Assembly (NCBI RefSeq): GCF_004770995.1
Contig: NZ_RQHW01000031.1
Coordinates: 131,151-195,150 of the forward strand
DNA length: 64,000 nucleotides
Reading direction: 5' to 3'
From: Leptospira idonii
GTDB lineage: Bacteria > Spirochaetota > Leptospiria > Leptospirales > Leptospiraceae
Part shown: positions 29,095-39,388 of the stretch, piece after piece
Layout of the letters: the number at the start of each line of letters is the position of its first letter
How positions within the stretch are numbered: the first letter of the stretch is position 1
Made by a program: the position numbers and the translations under genes
Notes under the pieces: generated by a model
Database searches by the model: none
What the model saw: only the letters and a program-made list of their open reading frames with translations
What the model was told of the DNA's origin: nothing

Positions 29095-29826
29095 TTATCC
29101 TCTCCATCTTCTGGATTCGAGTACTTTCACGGTAAGATATAAAAACAAAAAGGAACCTGTAAGAAAAAATACGATTCCAGTCAAAGGAAGAACTCCCTTC
29201 GAGAAATTAAAGAAATGGGAGAAGATATGAAGATGAAACAATATCTTTCTTGTCGTTGCCTGAAATAGATGGGAAAAATACCCCACAACCCAAAGAGTGA
29301 GTATGATGAGTACGGAAATCAAAAGAGAGATCATTTGATTTTTCCCCAGACTGGATCCGAAAAGCCCCACACTGTATGTGAAGATCCCCAAAAGAAAGAC
29401 TCCTACTGTGCCGGATGCAACAATATAGAAAGGAGCCTGCCAATAGGAATAAAGTATAATAGGAAACAAACCGTTTACGAAAACAGTGATGACCGCACAG
29501 ATAGTAACACCGAATAGAAATTTACCGAGCACGATGTCTACGTCCGTGATAGGGCTTGTAAACAACAATTCAAGAGTTCCCTTATTTCTTTCCTCTACGA
29601 TCGATCCCATAGAGATGATGATCATGGAGATAAGAATTGTCGTCATAAAGGAAAGGAATGTGACTACGGTCGCTTCTTCGTAATTGGCTCTTCCGCTGAA
29701 GTTTAAAATCATCACAAAAAGAGCATTGAGAAAAGCTGTGCCTCCCAAAACAAGAGGACCCATATATGTTCCGAAAAATAACTTTAATTCTTTTTTATAT
29801 ATCCAAACAGCGATTTGCCAGTTCAT
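29095..29826 (-). CDS. ABC-2 type permease (GldF-like)
   Basis: 243 aa with six hydrophobic segments: residues about 20-42, 52-75, 100-128, 135-160, 165-190 and 212-236. The stretch [22 protein letters not shown] between the second and third segments is the conserved cytoplasmic loop of ABC-2 permeases. With the ATPase (overlap 4 bp) and the GldG-like protein it forms one transporter. GldF and NosY are the nearest named relatives; the neighbouring GldG-like protein favours GldF. Confidence 0.87.
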   Translation of the reverse strand: MNWQIAVWIYKKELKLFFGTYMGPLVLGGTAFLNALFVMILNFSGRANYEEATVVTFLSFMTTILISMIIISMGSIVEERNKGTLELLFTSPITDVDIVLGKFLFGVTICAVITVFVNGLFPIILYSYWQAPFYIVASGTVGVFLLGIFTYSVGLFGSSLGKNQMISLLISVLIILTLWVVGYFSHLFQATTRKILFHLHIFSHFFNFSKGVLPLTGIVFFLTGSFLFLYLTVKVLESRRWRG

Positions 29827-30752
29827 ATTTTCTCCATAAAGATTTGTTCCAAAGAAACTTCCTGTTTTTTCAGAGATTCGATTTGAATTCCGGAAGGAAT
29901 GGCAGTCGTAAAAAGTTTTTCCTTAAAAGCCTTAGGATCGGAAGTTTTCACTAAGAATATATGTTCTTCTGAAAACAATCCGTTGTAGGCCAGACTATCA
30001 GAACCACCTAATTGTGATTTGAGATAATCTTCCAGTTCTTGTTTGGTTTTTCCGGAAAGACCGATCTCCCATCCTGCTAATTTTCCCATTTCTTCTTCCA
30101 GTTTTTTCAAACTTAACTCTTGTTTAAGGGCGCCCTTATGGATGAAGAGGAATTTATCGCAGGTTTTATAGATTTCGGAAAGGATGTGACTGGAAATAAG
30201 AACCGTATGATCTCCTGCAAGGCTGCGGATTAAGTTTCTGATTTCTACGATTTGTTTCGGATCCAATCCTGAGATCGGTTCGTCCATAATCACAACTTCA
30301 GGATTTCCTAATATGGCTTGAGCGATGCCCACTCTTTTTCTGTAACCGAGAGACAACGTTACGATCAGTCTGTCTTTGACCTCGGTAAGATTCGTTTTTT
30401 CCAAAACCTTTCGGATTTCTTCGGTTAATACGGACTCTTCGATTTTCTTCAAACGACCGACAAACTGCAAATAGTCGAATATGGTCAAATCCTCATAAAG
30501 AGGAGGAGATTCGGGAAGATATCCTATTTTTTGTTTTGCTTCTAAGGGATGTTCAAAGATGGATTTTCCGTCGATCTGAGCATCACCTGCACTGGGAATG
30601 AGAAATCCCGCAAGAATTCGGATGGTTGTGGTTTTTCCGGCTCCGTTCAGGCCGAGGAGGCCAACAACTTCCCCTTTTTCCAATTTGAAATTTAGGCCGG
30701 TGATGGCTCGTTTTTCGCCGTAAAATTTAGATAAATTGCTGACTTGTATCAT
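29823..30752 (-). CDS. ABC transporter ATP-binding protein (GldA-like)
   Basis: 309 aa. Walker [15 protein letters not shown] at about 35-48, Q-loop [13 protein letters not shown], signature [15 protein letters not shown], Walker [15 protein letters not shown], and the switch His in LISSHILSE. The C-terminal 90 residues form the accessory domain of ABC-2 ATPases. It powers the permease encoded next. It is first of a seven-gene minus-strand run ending with pheS. Only 33 bp separate its start from the divergent histidine kinase gene, so their promoters overlap. Confidence 0.92.
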   Translation of the reverse strand: MIQVSNLSKFYGEKRAITGLNFKLEKGEVVGLLGLNGAGKTTTIRILAGFLIPSAGDAQIDGKSIFEHPLEAKQKIGYLPESPPLYEDLTIFDYLQFVGRLKKIEESVLTEEIRKVLEKTNLTEVKDRLIVTLSLGYRKRVGIAQAILGNPEVVIMDEPISGLDPKQIVEIRNLIRSLAGDHTVLISSHILSEIYKTCDKFLFIHKGALKQELSLKKLEEEMGKLAGWEIGLSGKTKQELEDYLKSQLGGSDSLAYNGLFSEEHIFLVKTSDPKAFKEKLFTTAIPSGIQIESLKKQEVSLEQIFMEKI

Positions 30753-30785
30753 AACTCTGGTTTTACTTTAGCTATATTTGCACCT

Positions 30786-32315
30786 ATGAACGAATTTTTC
30801 GAAAAAATCAAAGGCTTTTTCAAAGATGAGCCAAGCTTTGTAGAAGCAAAGCAACTTCTTTTAAAAAATTGGGAGAAAATCACCCCTCCCTATCTGTACG
30901 GAATTTTGGAAACCGTTAGAGATTCCGTTTTCATTTTAGATACAAATTGGACTTATCTTTATCTCAACTCTCGTGCTTTGGAAATGGTCGGCATGGAAAG
31001 TTCTCAAATCATCGGAAAAGAAATTTGGGAATTATTTCCACAGGTCAAAGACAGTGAAATCGGCAAAAAAATACTAATCGCAGTTAACGAAAAGAGAGGG
31101 ATGCAGTTCGAAGAAGTGCATCAGGATACGGAACGATGGTACGATTTATCCGTTCACCCTTCCGAAAAATATATTTTCATTTTGGGTAAAGAGGTCACTT
31201 CTCAGAAAAAAGTGGAAAAAGGCTACGAAAGTGCCGTTTCCAAAAACAGAGCGATCCTCAATTCCATTCCTGACAAACTCTATCGAATCCATAAGGACGG
31301 GACAGTCATCGACTATAAGATGTTCCCCGATTTTGCGGATTGGGAAACGCCTGCACAAAATACGGACGGAATGTTCAATACAATGGAATCGTTGTTTCCG
31401 GAAGACCGGTTGGATTCCATTCGAAGCATGATCTTTCAAGTATTGACTTTAGATCTTACACAAACGGTAGAATATTCTAAAGAAGAGTACGACGGAACCA
31501 AGTTTTACGAAGCAAGGATCGCAAAAAGCGGGAACGATGAAGTTCTTGCCATCATCCGAAACATTACGGAAAGAAAAAGAACGGAACAACTCAAAAACGA
31601 ATTCATCAGTTTGGTCAGCCATGAATTAAGAACTCCTTTGACTTCGGTGAAAGGAGCCATTGAACTTTTAATAGGTGGTGTCGCAGGAGAGCTTTCCAAT
31701 CAGGCAAAGTCTCTTCTCAATATTTGCAGAAAAAACACTCTCAGATTGGTTCGCTTCGTTACGGATCTTCTCGACATTGAGGCCTTGGATTCAGGAAACA
31801 TCAATTTCAAATATAAATCTTATTTTTTAGAAGAGATCGTACAAACTTCCATCGACGGAATGAGGACGTTTGCGGAACAATATCATGTTCTTTTGAACTA
31901 TGTGAAGGAAGCCGAGTCCATTACCGTGTTTGTGGATGAGGACAGATTGAACCACTGCATCACGAATTTGATTTCGAATGCGGTGAAATACACTCCTAAG
32001 TATTCGGAAGTGATGATCCTGGTAGGAAGAGGAGATTCCGAAGCTTATATCAAAGTCTCGGACAAGGGTCCGGGGATTGATCCTGTTTTTCAGCCGAGAC
32101 TCTTTCATCGTTTTACGCAAGGAGCTCCTCCTAAGGATAAATTGGTGGGAGGAACAGGGCTCGGACTCTCTATCACAAAAGGTTTTGTGGAAGCGATGAA
32201 AGGAACGATTGATTTCGAAACAGGTTCGGATGGTTCCACATTCATCATCAAACTTCCTTTATATGAAACAAATCATTTCGGAAATTTTGCCCAAGGGATG
32301 GGTGCCAATCAATGA
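30786..32315 (+). CDS. PAS-domain sensor histidine kinase
   Basis: 509 aa from the ATG at 30786; a longer reading from 30744 would overlap the ABC gene start and is unlikely. There is no membrane span, so it is a cytoplasmic sensor. A first PAS domain spans about 35-140 (VRDSVFILDTNWTYLYLNSRAL), a second about 155-262, the HisKA region has SLVSHELRTPL with phospho-His at about 279, and the ATPase domain has N box NLISNAVKYTPK, G1 DKGPGID, F box and G2 GGTGLGLS. The ligand is unknown. The response regulator follows with a 4-bp overlap. Confidence 0.92.
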   Translation: MNEFFEKIKGFFKDEPSFVEAKQLLLKNWEKITPPYLYGILETVRDSVFILDTNWTYLYLNSRALEMVGMESSQIIGKEIWELFPQVKDSEIGKKILIAVNEKRGMQFEEVHQDTERWYDLSVHPSEKYIFILGKEVTSQKKVEKGYESAVSKNRAILNSIPDKLYRIHKDGTVIDYKMFPDFADWETPAQNTDGMFNTMESLFPEDRLDSIRSMIFQVLTLDLTQTVEYSKEEYDGTKFYEARIAKSGNDEVLAIIRNITERKRTEQLKNEFISLVSHELRTPLTSVKGAIELLIGGVAGELSNQAKSLLNICRKNTLRLVRFVTDLLDIEALDSGNINFKYKSYFLEEIVQTSIDGMRTFAEQYHVLLNYVKEAESITVFVDEDRLNHCITNLISNAVKYTPKYSEVMILVGRGDSEAYIKVSDKGPGIDPVFQPRLFHRFTQGAPPKDKLVGGTGLGLSITKGFVEAMKGTIDFETGSDGSTFIIKLPLYETNHFGNFAQGMGANQ

Positions 32316-32713
32316 GTTCCATCAATCGCAAGTTAAAGACAGTTCTCATCGTGGAAGATGAGGAAGATATCATCGAGATCCTCAGGATCGCGATCGAATT
32401 CAATTCCGATTTCAGTCTTCATTTCGCAAAAACAGGGCCGGAAGGATTACAAAAAGCGATCATCCTGCAACCTGATTTGATTCTTTTGGATGTTTTGATG
32501 CCTGGTATGAACGGATTAGAACTCATCGAAGAACTGAAGATTTTTCCTGAAACGGAAGGGATTCCCGTCGCATTCATCACTTCCAGAGTTCAGAAGAATG
32601 AAATTCAAGAATATCAGAAAAGAGGTGCGATCGGTGTGATCGAAAAACCGTTTGCTCCCTTGGAAATCACCGCAAAGATTCATTCTCTTTGGGAGCAAAC
32701 ATACCAAAGTTAG
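32312..32713 (+). CDS. Single-domain response regulator
   Basis: 133 aa consisting of one receiver domain only. Acidic pocket EDEED at 15-19, phospho-acceptor Asp60 in LILLDVLMPGMNG, conserved Thr/Ser in FITSRVQ, and Lys112 in VIEKPFAP. There is no DNA-binding or enzymatic output, so it must signal by protein contact or act in a phosphorelay. It is coupled to the kinase gene by the ATGA overlap. Its stop codon lies in the left arm of the terminator hairpin at 32705-32736. Confidence 0.92.
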   Translation: MSSINRKLKTVLIVEDEEDIIEILRIAIEFNSDFSLHFAKTGPEGLQKAIILQPDLILLDVLMPGMNGLELIEELKIFPETEGIPVAFITSRVQKNEIQEYQKRGAIGVIEKPFAPLEITAKIHSLWEQTYQS

Positions 32714-32736
32714 GTTGATATAGACACCTAACTTTG
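32705..32736. terminator. Bidirectional hairpin between convergent genes
   Basis: CAAAGTTAGGT (32705-32715) and ACCTAACTTTG (32726-32736) are perfect 11-bp inverted complements with a 10-base loop. It lies between the convergent response regulator and kinase genes and could end transcripts from both sides; T-runs are short (ATTATC on the plus side), so efficiency is unclear. Confidence 0.6.
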
Positions 32737-32747
32737 ATTATCAAAAA

Positions 32748-33746
32748 TTAATCTTTAAAACCTTGTAGAATTTCGTCTTGTCTTCCCATCAAGCGGACGG
32801 ATAGCCTTGGACCGACTTCTTGCACGATTCGAGAAGCAACGTAGTTTCCCCATCTGGCAGCTTTCTTTGGAGAAAATCCGTGTGTGAGCCCGTATAGAAC
32901 TCCTGCGGCGAACGCATCTCCCGCTCCTGTCGTATCGATCGGCTTTACAGGAAAGCCCGGAACCAATTCGACTTTTCCGTTTTCCACCACATAAGCGCCT
33001 TCTTTTCCTGCAGTCATAAATACCATCGGAGAGAGTGTTCCTATATAGGCGACTGCTTCGGCAGGATCTTTTTTTCCGCTGAGAGCAAGTCCTTCTTCCG
33101 TATTGCAAAATACTACGTCTACGTAATCTTTTGTGAGTCGGATGAATTCGTCTCTGGATCGGTTCACACAGAAAGGATCACTGTAGGTAAATGCCACCTT
33201 TACATTGTTTGCTTTCGCAGAATTCATAGTGAGTTCGCTTGCTTTTTTTGTAGAATCTCCGTCCCACAAATATCCTTCTACATATACGTATTGAGATGCT
33301 TTTAGTCTTTCGATGTCTATGTCTTCCGGTGTTAAGGAAGTGGATATTCCCAAGGATGTGAGCATAGTTCTTTCCGCATCCGGCGTTGTAAGCACCACGC
33401 ATGTTCCCGTATGCCCGTTTGCGTCGGGCGTGGTTTCAAAAAACACTCCCGCTTCTTCCATATCTTTTTTATAGAACTCGCCGTATGTGTCTTTTGTCAC
33501 TTTTCCTGTGTAACAACATGTTCCTCCGGAATTTGCGATCGCAATCATTGTGTTAGCGGCACTTCCTCCGGAGCGGAGTTCTTTTTTCACTTCACTTAAA
33601 TCTGCAAGTATTCTGCCTTGTCTGGTTTCATCGACTAACGTCATGATCCCCTTATCGATCTTTTGCTTTGTTAGAAAATTGGGATCTATAAAAGCGATTA
33701 TATCTACGAGTGCGTTACCCACTCCGAAAACATCATATTTCTTCAT
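32748..33746 (-). CDS. PfkB-family carbohydrate/adenosine kinase
   Basis: 332 aa from the ATG at 33746 (MKKYDVFGVGNALVD); ten more in-frame codons upstream are less likely. Ribokinase fold with GGSAANTMIA near residue 54, and signature 2 DTTGAGDAFAAGVLYGL with catalytic Asp in the GAGD loop. The N-terminal GNALVDI and SLGISTSLTPED lid are like bacterial and eukaryotic adenosine kinases, which phosphorylate adenosine, but ribokinase-like sugar kinases share the fold, so the substrate stays open. Monocistronic, convergent with the response regulator. Confidence 0.85.
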   Translation of the reverse strand: MKKYDVFGVGNALVDIIAFIDPNFLTKQKIDKGIMTLVDETRQGRILADLSEVKKELRSGGSAANTMIAIANSGGTCCYTGKVTKDTYGEFYKKDMEEAGVFFETTPDANGHTGTCVVLTTPDAERTMLTSLGISTSLTPEDIDIERLKASQYVYVEGYLWDGDSTKKASELTMNSAKANNVKVAFTYSDPFCVNRSRDEFIRLTKDYVDVVFCNTEEGLALSGKKDPAEAVAYIGTLSPMVFMTAGKEGAYVVENGKVELVPGFPVKPIDTTGAGDAFAAGVLYGLTHGFSPKKAARWGNYVASRIVQEVGPRLSVRLMGRQDEILQGFKD

Positions 33747-33830
33747 TGGTGCAAAAATGAAATAAACGGATCGCAAGTCCTCTATTTTTTAGGCCCATTT
33801 ACTGGTTTTATACTCTTTCTAAATCGAGTC

Positions 33831-34310
33831 ATGGAGTCTTTTGTTTGGGAATTCGAAGAAGATACAAGCCGCTACCGCACTGCCGTTTCTACTTTGCTTT
33901 TATCTCCCGCCTCGGCTCATTTCCTTCGCAGGAATTTACTGAGAAATCGCAAACAATTCCAAGGACTATTGCACCATCTGATCGAAAAACATAAATCTTC
34001 CTTAATGGACTATCTTAGCAATTTAAAGCAAAAAAAGAATTTGAGGATTCACTATCAAGAGTACAGAAATAAGCGGAAAGGTTATAGGCGGGTTCATTGC
34101 CGGCCTAGTGACCGAGAGTGGGCGCAGATAGGGTTGATTGCAAATGGGTTTAGGGTCTCTAGAACTTTTATTATAAGTCTTCTATTGGAGTGGGAGCGAT
34201 TTGCAAGGAAGAAGAAAGTAGTAAGAGTTCCGACAACTTACTCACCCATCTCCTATCATATAAGATTCCATCTATTCAAACAAAAACGAAGCTTTCATTT
34301 TCGCTTATAA
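33831..34310 (+). CDS. DUF1564 family protein
   Basis: 159 aa. The stretch SPASAHFLRRNLLRNRKQFQ followed by a basic middle and SDREWAQIGLIANGFRVSRTFIISLLLEWE matches DUF1564, which I know as a Leptospira-restricted family present in many copies per genome. The second half looks like a ribbon-helix-helix-type DNA-binding unit (SRTFIISLLLEWERF), and the whole protein is very basic, so DNA binding is plausible. It often accompanies variable chromosomal regions. It precedes the TonB receptor by 77 bp, which holds no other gene. Confidence 0.8.
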   Translation: MESFVWEFEEDTSRYRTAVSTLLLSPASAHFLRRNLLRNRKQFQGLLHHLIEKHKSSLMDYLSNLKQKKNLRIHYQEYRNKRKGYRRVHCRPSDREWAQIGLIANGFRVSRTFIISLLLEWERFARKKKVVRVPTTYSPISYHIRFHLFKQKRSFHFRL

Positions 34311-34363
34311 ATCAAAATTGACATCGGAAAAACCGCTACCAATCTGCCATTATCCCTTTTAGT

Positions 34364-34379
34364 AAAGCCTCAAGGCTTT
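34364..34379 (+). promoter_or_regulatory. Hairpin covering the ribosome site of the TonB receptor
   Basis: AAAGCCT-CA-AGGCTTT forms a perfect 7-base inverted repeat ending 8 bases before the ATG at 34388. The AGG of the right arm is the only Shine-Dalgarno-like sequence near the start, so folding would hide it. This could gate translation of the receptor. No known riboswitch consensus (for example a cobalamin B12 box) is seen. Confidence 0.35.
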
Positions 34380-34387
34380 GCTTTATC

Positions 34388-36475
34388 ATGAAATTTGCGA
34401 AAAATCAGTTTGTTCATGCTCTAACAGTCATTCTCGCAGGATACTTAGCCGCAAATAGCTTATTTGCGCAGGAGCCTAGCAAAGATAAACAAATCGAAGT
34501 TAGGGGTGAAGTCGAAAACACAACAGAAAACGAAAACTTTAAAAAAAACCCAACCTCCTTTCAGAAAGAGATCAAACTAGAGGCATCTCAAAATAGATAC
34601 AGTTCCTTACCGGAAATATTGGAAAGGGAAGCAGGAGTCCGCATCCGCCAATACGGAGGATTAGGATCCTATTCCACCCTATCCATTCGAGGCACGAACC
34701 CGAACCAAACAAGGGTCTATTGGAACGGAATTCCGTTGAATAATTCGCAAGGAGGGGAAATCAATCTAGCCGATTTGCCTTTCGACAATTTGGATAAAAT
34801 CGAAATATATAAATCTTCCACGCCTGCAGGGTTTTCCGGATCGAGCATCGGAGGTTCCATCAACCTGGTCTCCAAAGCGAAGATCACAAAGCCTGCGACC
34901 AGGGTAACATTACAAGGCGGTTCATTTCGTACGGTAAAATCAACAGTTACACATATGGATTCTTTTTCCAACGGATCTTACTTCATACAGGCGCTAGGTG
35001 AAAAGTCGGACCAAAACTTCAGTTACTTCAACAACAAAGGCACATTGCTCTACAATACCTATGATGATAGCATAGACAGAAGAAGAAACGCACAATACGA
35101 AAAAGGAGGGTTCACAGGAAATCTCAACCTAGAACTAGGCAAAACCACATTAGCCATATTCAACGATTACTTATATAGAAGACAAGGACTGCCAGGGCCT
35201 GGAAACAGACAAACGGAATCCGTAGAAAGAAAATTCACGAAACTATCCACAGCAGTTTCCACAAATACGAAAGAATTTCTTTTCAATAATATCAATCTCG
35301 AATCGAAAGCATTTTACAATCACTCCAAAGACGATCTCTACGACCCTAAAAGCGAGTTCACATCCGGCCAACCTGATTCGGAAACAAAGATCAACCAATA
35401 CGGTGCGCAAATCACCCCCACCGTATATTTGTTAGATTACTATCAAGTTTTAAGATTTTCTGCAAATGCAGAACAAGAGTTTTTTACAAGACTCAGGAAA
35501 ACACCGGACCACCAAACGGAATCGAAAGAACCTTCCAAAAGAAGAGATTACCAAAGTTTTCAATTCCAGGACGAAATCAGACTGTTTAAAAATAGATTTT
35601 TCCTAGTCCCTCAGATTCGTTGGGACTCCTATCAGGATCGTTTCGGTAAAGATTTAACATCGATTCGTAATCAAATCAACGACCCTCTTGTCGATCAGTT
35701 CGAGGCCAAAAAAAAATTCACAAACCCTAGTTTGGGAGCCAAGTGGATTCTGGAACAAAAAGAAAACCGAGAATGGGGAATCCAAGGAAACATCAGCAAA
35801 GAATTCAGAATTCCCAGCTTCTTAGAGTTATTCGGAGAAAGAGGAACGATCGTAGGAAACGCTTCCTTAAAACCGGAGATGAGCCGCAACGGAGACATAG
35901 GACTTTACTTAAAAGCTAGACTTTTTTCGGAATGGAAGATCGATTCGGAAATCGCATACTTTAGAAAAAGAATTTACGATATGATTCTATTCCTCCCGAA
36001 TTCTCAATTCACATTGCGACCGGAAAACGTAGACTCCGCATACATCAGAGGAGTGGAAACAAGCAATACCATCATTTGGTCGAAAGGTTGGAAATTCAAT
36101 TTACAATATACATTCCAAGATGCAAAAAATACATCCGAAGCCCCTTCCCTCAACGGCAAATACCTCCCTCTTCGCTCCAGAAGCCAAGGAAGTTTTTTGG
36201 TTTCATATTTTAAAAATTGGGGGGAAATAGGATTGGAATATCTTTATATCGGAGCCAATTTCAGAGACAGAACCAACGAATATTTCGGATACCTTCCTGC
36301 CAGACAAATATACAATTGTTATGTGACATGGATCCCATACAAAGATCCGGAAACAAATCGGGAATTTCTGATCACTTTCGAAGTCAGAAATATATTGAAT
36401 AAACAAGTGGAAGATTTCGTAGGATATCCTCTGCCGGGAAGAAGTTTGTATTTAACGGGAAGTTATAGATTCTAA
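34388..36475 (+). CDS. TonB-dependent outer-membrane receptor (BtuB-like)
   Basis: 695 aa. The signal peptide ends ANSLFAQ at about residue 27. The plug domain (about 55-165) has LPEILEREAGVRIRQYGG and LSIRGTNPNQTRVYWNGIPLNNSQGGEINLADL, typical of BtuB/FhuA plugs. The rest is a barrel of alternating amphipathic strands closing with LTGSYRF, the terminal aromatic needed for outer-membrane assembly. It imports a scarce chelate (cobalamin, heme or siderophore); the substrate cannot be fixed. It overlaps the partner lipoprotein start by 1 bp (TAATG). Energy could come from the TonB-like protein at 7733. Confidence 0.9.
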   Translation: MKFAKNQFVHALTVILAGYLAANSLFAQEPSKDKQIEVRGEVENTTENENFKKNPTSFQKEIKLEASQNRYSSLPEILEREAGVRIRQYGGLGSYSTLSIRGTNPNQTRVYWNGIPLNNSQGGEINLADLPFDNLDKIEIYKSSTPAGFSGSSIGGSINLVSKAKITKPATRVTLQGGSFRTVKSTVTHMDSFSNGSYFIQALGEKSDQNFSYFNNKGTLLYNTYDDSIDRRRNAQYEKGGFTGNLNLELGKTTLAIFNDYLYRRQGLPGPGNRQTESVERKFTKLSTAVSTNTKEFLFNNINLESKAFYNHSKDDLYDPKSEFTSGQPDSETKINQYGAQITPTVYLLDYYQVLRFSANAEQEFFTRLRKTPDHQTESKEPSKRRDYQSFQFQDEIRLFKNRFFLVPQIRWDSYQDRFGKDLTSIRNQINDPLVDQFEAKKKFTNPSLGAKWILEQKENREWGIQGNISKEFRIPSFLELFGERGTIVGNASLKPEMSRNGDIGLYLKARLFSEWKIDSEIAYFRKRIYDMILFLPNSQFTLRPENVDSAYIRGVETSNTIIWSKGWKFNLQYTFQDAKNTSEAPSLNGKYLPLRSRSQGSFLVSYFKNWGEIGLEYLYIGANFRDRTNEYFGYLPARQIYNCYVTWIPYKDPETNREFLITFEVRNILNKQVEDFVGYPLPGRSLYLTGSYRF

Positions 36476-37698
36476 TGAAAGCAAATCTTCAAAGACAAAA
36501 TCCATATTCTAAAACTACAAGTCTTTCCCAAAGAATCATCGGTTTTCTCTGCTTCTGTCTTTGTATCGCAAACTGCAGTCGATTGGAAATCCAAAAGCCC
36601 GATTTTCTGCAATTTCTAATGCTTCTTGCCTCTCCCACTTCGATCGGAGTCATCACAACCGATTTCAGCAGCGGCGGAAGATTCAAATCCTTCGAACCGA
36701 ATTCTCTCACTACTTTTCCAACATCCGTCTCCATCCACTCGGACGCAGTAGGAAGATTCATAAACAACAAAGTTTATGTAGTCAATAGACTCAACAGAGA
36801 TACCATTCAAGTTTTAAATCCTGCACTCAACTTTATCACCGAACAAGACTTCAGCGTAGGTCAGGGAAAAAATCCGCAAGATGTATCCGTATGGAATAAT
36901 AAATATTACGTGAGTCTTTACAATTCGGATGCGCTTCCCATCTATAATGCAAACACAGGACTTCTGCAAAATCAAATTTCACTTGCACCTTACAAAGAAA
37001 CTTATTCTTCCTCTGGAACTCCGGACGCTTATGTGGAAGCAACACAAATGATCCAACATGAATCCAGTCTTTTCCTAACACTGCAAAGGTTGGATCGAAA
37101 CGACGTAAGCGGATACTTCCCACCTAACTCTGATTCTTATTTATTGGAAATAGATATGAACTTGGATCAGGTCATCAGAGTTTATACTCTTCCTTATAGA
37201 AACCCTTCCGCAAAGATCGTGAAAAAAACAATCTTCGGAGAACCATATCTCATCATATCCTGTGTGGGATATGTGGGATTTTTATCCAGAATCGACGCAG
37301 GGATCGTAGCCTTTCACCTTCCTTCCCGCACATTCCGCCCCAATTTACTTTATTCGGAAGCTGCCGCAGACGGAGACATCTTAGCGTTTCAAATCAAAGA
37401 TGAATCGATAGGATACGCTGCCGTTTTAGATGCAGGATTCAAAAAAACAGTCCAAGCATTCAACCCCAGTACAGGACAAAGACTAGGAACTCTCCTAGAA
37501 ATTCCCGGAAATGTAGGAGTCAGTCTCAACGGACTTCTTCTTACCGATTCAGGCAAACTCATCGTAGGGAATACGGATTTTAAAAATCCGGGCCTGAATA
37601 TATTCGATACGAACCAAGGCAACTTACTTTTGAACCCCTTGCCTATCTCTGTCGAACTCACACCTTTTGACATCTTCCAGTTGCAAAATCAGGAATGA
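36475..37698 (+). CDS. Lipoprotein with beta-propeller-like repeats, partner of TonB receptor
   Basis: 407 aa. A basic N-terminus, a hydrophobic stretch and the lipobox CIANC (Cys about 35) indicate a lipoprotein. The mature part has repeated strand-turn units (VYVVNRLNRDTIQVLNPAL, YYVSLYNSDALPIYNANTG) like YncE-type beta-propellers. Such lipoproteins are often encoded right after TonB receptors and may bind the same ligand at the cell surface. The start overlaps the receptor stop by one base, so the pair is coupled. The ligand is unknown. Confidence 0.75.
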   Translation: MKANLQRQNPYSKTTSLSQRIIGFLCFCLCIANCSRLEIQKPDFLQFLMLLASPTSIGVITTDFSSGGRFKSFEPNSLTTFPTSVSIHSDAVGRFINNKVYVVNRLNRDTIQVLNPALNFITEQDFSVGQGKNPQDVSVWNNKYYVSLYNSDALPIYNANTGLLQNQISLAPYKETYSSSGTPDAYVEATQMIQHESSLFLTLQRLDRNDVSGYFPPNSDSYLLEIDMNLDQVIRVYTLPYRNPSAKIVKKTIFGEPYLIISCVGYVGFLSRIDAGIVAFHLPSRTFRPNLLYSEAAADGDILAFQIKDESIGYAAVLDAGFKKTVQAFNPSTGQRLGTLLEIPGNVGVSLNGLLLTDSGKLIVGNTDFKNPGLNIFDTNQGNLLLNPLPISVELTPFDIFQLQNQE

Positions 37699-37732
37699 AG
37701 GATAAAATGGAGAAAATAGAGGAATCTAATCT

Positions 37733-39382
37733 ATGTTATCTCTTAATAAAAATCCCCAAGGCCCTCTTGCCAAACAAGTCCTGCTGATCGTTCTCGACGG
37801 TGTCGGTTTCACCAAACAAGGAATAAAAGATGGCAACGCAGTAGAAGCTGCAAATATGCCCCTCCTCAAAAATCTTTGGACGACCAGGCCGACCCTCCAT
37901 CTCAAAGCACACGGAACTGCCGTTGGAATGCCCAGCGACGAGGACATGGGAAACTCGGAAGTAGGTCATAATGTTTTGGGTTCCGGGAGAATTTTCGATC
38001 AGGGAGCCAAACTTGTCAGTGCGTCCATCGAAGCGAAGGAAATGTTCCAAGGTCCTATCTGGAAAAAATTAATTGATAACGTAAAATCGAAATCCTCCAC
38101 CTTACATTTTTTAGGTCTTTTTTCCGATGGAAACGTCCACAGTCATATCGATCATCTCAGGGCCATGATCGACGCTGCAAAATCCGAATCCGTAAAAAAA
38201 ATCCGCCTTCATATCCTTTTGGATGGAAGAGACGTTCCCGAAAAATCAGCGTTAAACTATCTAACCCCTTTCGAAACCTATATCAAAGAACTCAACGACA
38301 GCGGTTTGGATATTTCCATCGCCTCGGGAGGAGGGAGAATGGAAATCACTATGGATCGTTATGAAGCGGATTGGTCCATGGTGGAAAGAGGATGGAAGAC
38401 TCATGTTTTAGGAGAAGGAAGAAAATTCCAATCCGCTCGTGAAGCTTTGGAAACTCTTTATCAGGAAGATCCTAAAGTCATCGACCAATACTTGCCAGCA
38501 TTCGTCATTGCTGATGAAAAAGGAAATCCTATAGGAACTATAGAAGACGGAGACTCCGTTATATTTTTCAACTTCAGAGGAGACCGATCGATTGAAATCT
38601 CCCGCGCCTTTACGGAAGAATCATTTTCTCCTTTTCCAAGAGGCAGATTTCCTAAAACGGAATATGCAGGGATGATGCAATATGACGGTGATTTGTTTAT
38701 CCCCAAACAATACTTAGTTTCTCCTCCTGCCATAGACAGAACAATGGGAGAATATCTGGCCAATCAAAAAATAGCTCAGTATGCAATCTCAGAAACTCAG
38801 AAATACGGCCACGTCACTTTTTTCTGGAACGGGAACAAATCCGGATACTTCAACGAATCTTTGGAAACTTATGAAGAAATCAAATCCGACGTCATTCCTT
38901 TCGATCAAAAGCCGGAAATGAAAGCGAAAGAGATCACGGACACTTTGATCCAAGCCGTTCAAAGTCATAAATACCCTTTCCTCAGAGTGAACTATGCAAA
39001 CGGAGATATGGTGGGCCATACGGGAAATATGAACGCCACAATAAAAGGTTTGGAATATCTCGACAAATGTTTGGAGCGTTTGAAAAAAGCCTGCGACGAT
39101 TCGAACACGGTTATGCTCATCACTGCCGATCACGGAAATGCGGACGAAATGTACCAATTGGATAAAAAAGGGAACGCTCAAAATTCCAAAGACGGCATTC
39201 CGATTCCTAAAACAAGTCACACTCTCAACCCGGTTCATTTCGTAGTTTATGACCCTCAGTCAAAAATCAAATTCAACGAATCTCTTACCAGTTACGGCCT
39301 CGCAAACGTAGCGGCAACCGTTTTAGATTTGTTAGGTTTTGAAGCTCCGGAAGGATACCATCCTAGTTTGATCCAAAGATAA
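37733..39382 (+). CDS. gpmI: 2,3-bisphosphoglycerate-independent phosphoglycerate mutase
   Basis: 549 aa, an alkaline-phosphatase-fold enzyme. [11 protein letters not shown] at 16-26 gives the first metal-binding Asp, MGNSEVGHN has the phosphoserine Ser75, then [26 protein letters not shown] and near the end ADHGNADEM and [13 protein letters not shown] complete the two-manganese site. It interconverts 3- and 2-phosphoglycerate in glycolysis. Its start, 35 bp after the lipoprotein gene, has GAGG as ribosome site. Only 6 bp separate it from the following gene. Confidence 0.96.
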   Translation: MLSLNKNPQGPLAKQVLLIVLDGVGFTKQGIKDGNAVEAANMPLLKNLWTTRPTLHLKAHGTAVGMPSDEDMGNSEVGHNVLGSGRIFDQGAKLVSASIEAKEMFQGPIWKKLIDNVKSKSSTLHFLGLFSDGNVHSHIDHLRAMIDAAKSESVKKIRLHILLDGRDVPEKSALNYLTPFETYIKELNDSGLDISIASGGGRMEITMDRYEADWSMVERGWKTHVLGEGRKFQSAREALETLYQEDPKVIDQYLPAFVIADEKGNPIGTIEDGDSVIFFNFRGDRSIEISRAFTEESFSPFPRGRFPKTEYAGMMQYDGDLFIPKQYLVSPPAIDRTMGEYLANQKIAQYAISETQKYGHVTFFWNGNKSGYFNESLETYEEIKSDVIPFDQKPEMKAKEITDTLIQAVQSHKYPFLRVNYANGDMVGHTGNMNATIKGLEYLDKCLERLKKACDDSNTVMLITADHGNADEMYQLDKKGNAQNSKDGIPIPKTSHTLNPVHFVVYDPQSKIKFNESLTSYGLANVAATVLDLLGFEAPEGYHPSLIQR

Positions 39383-39388
39383 CCGGAA

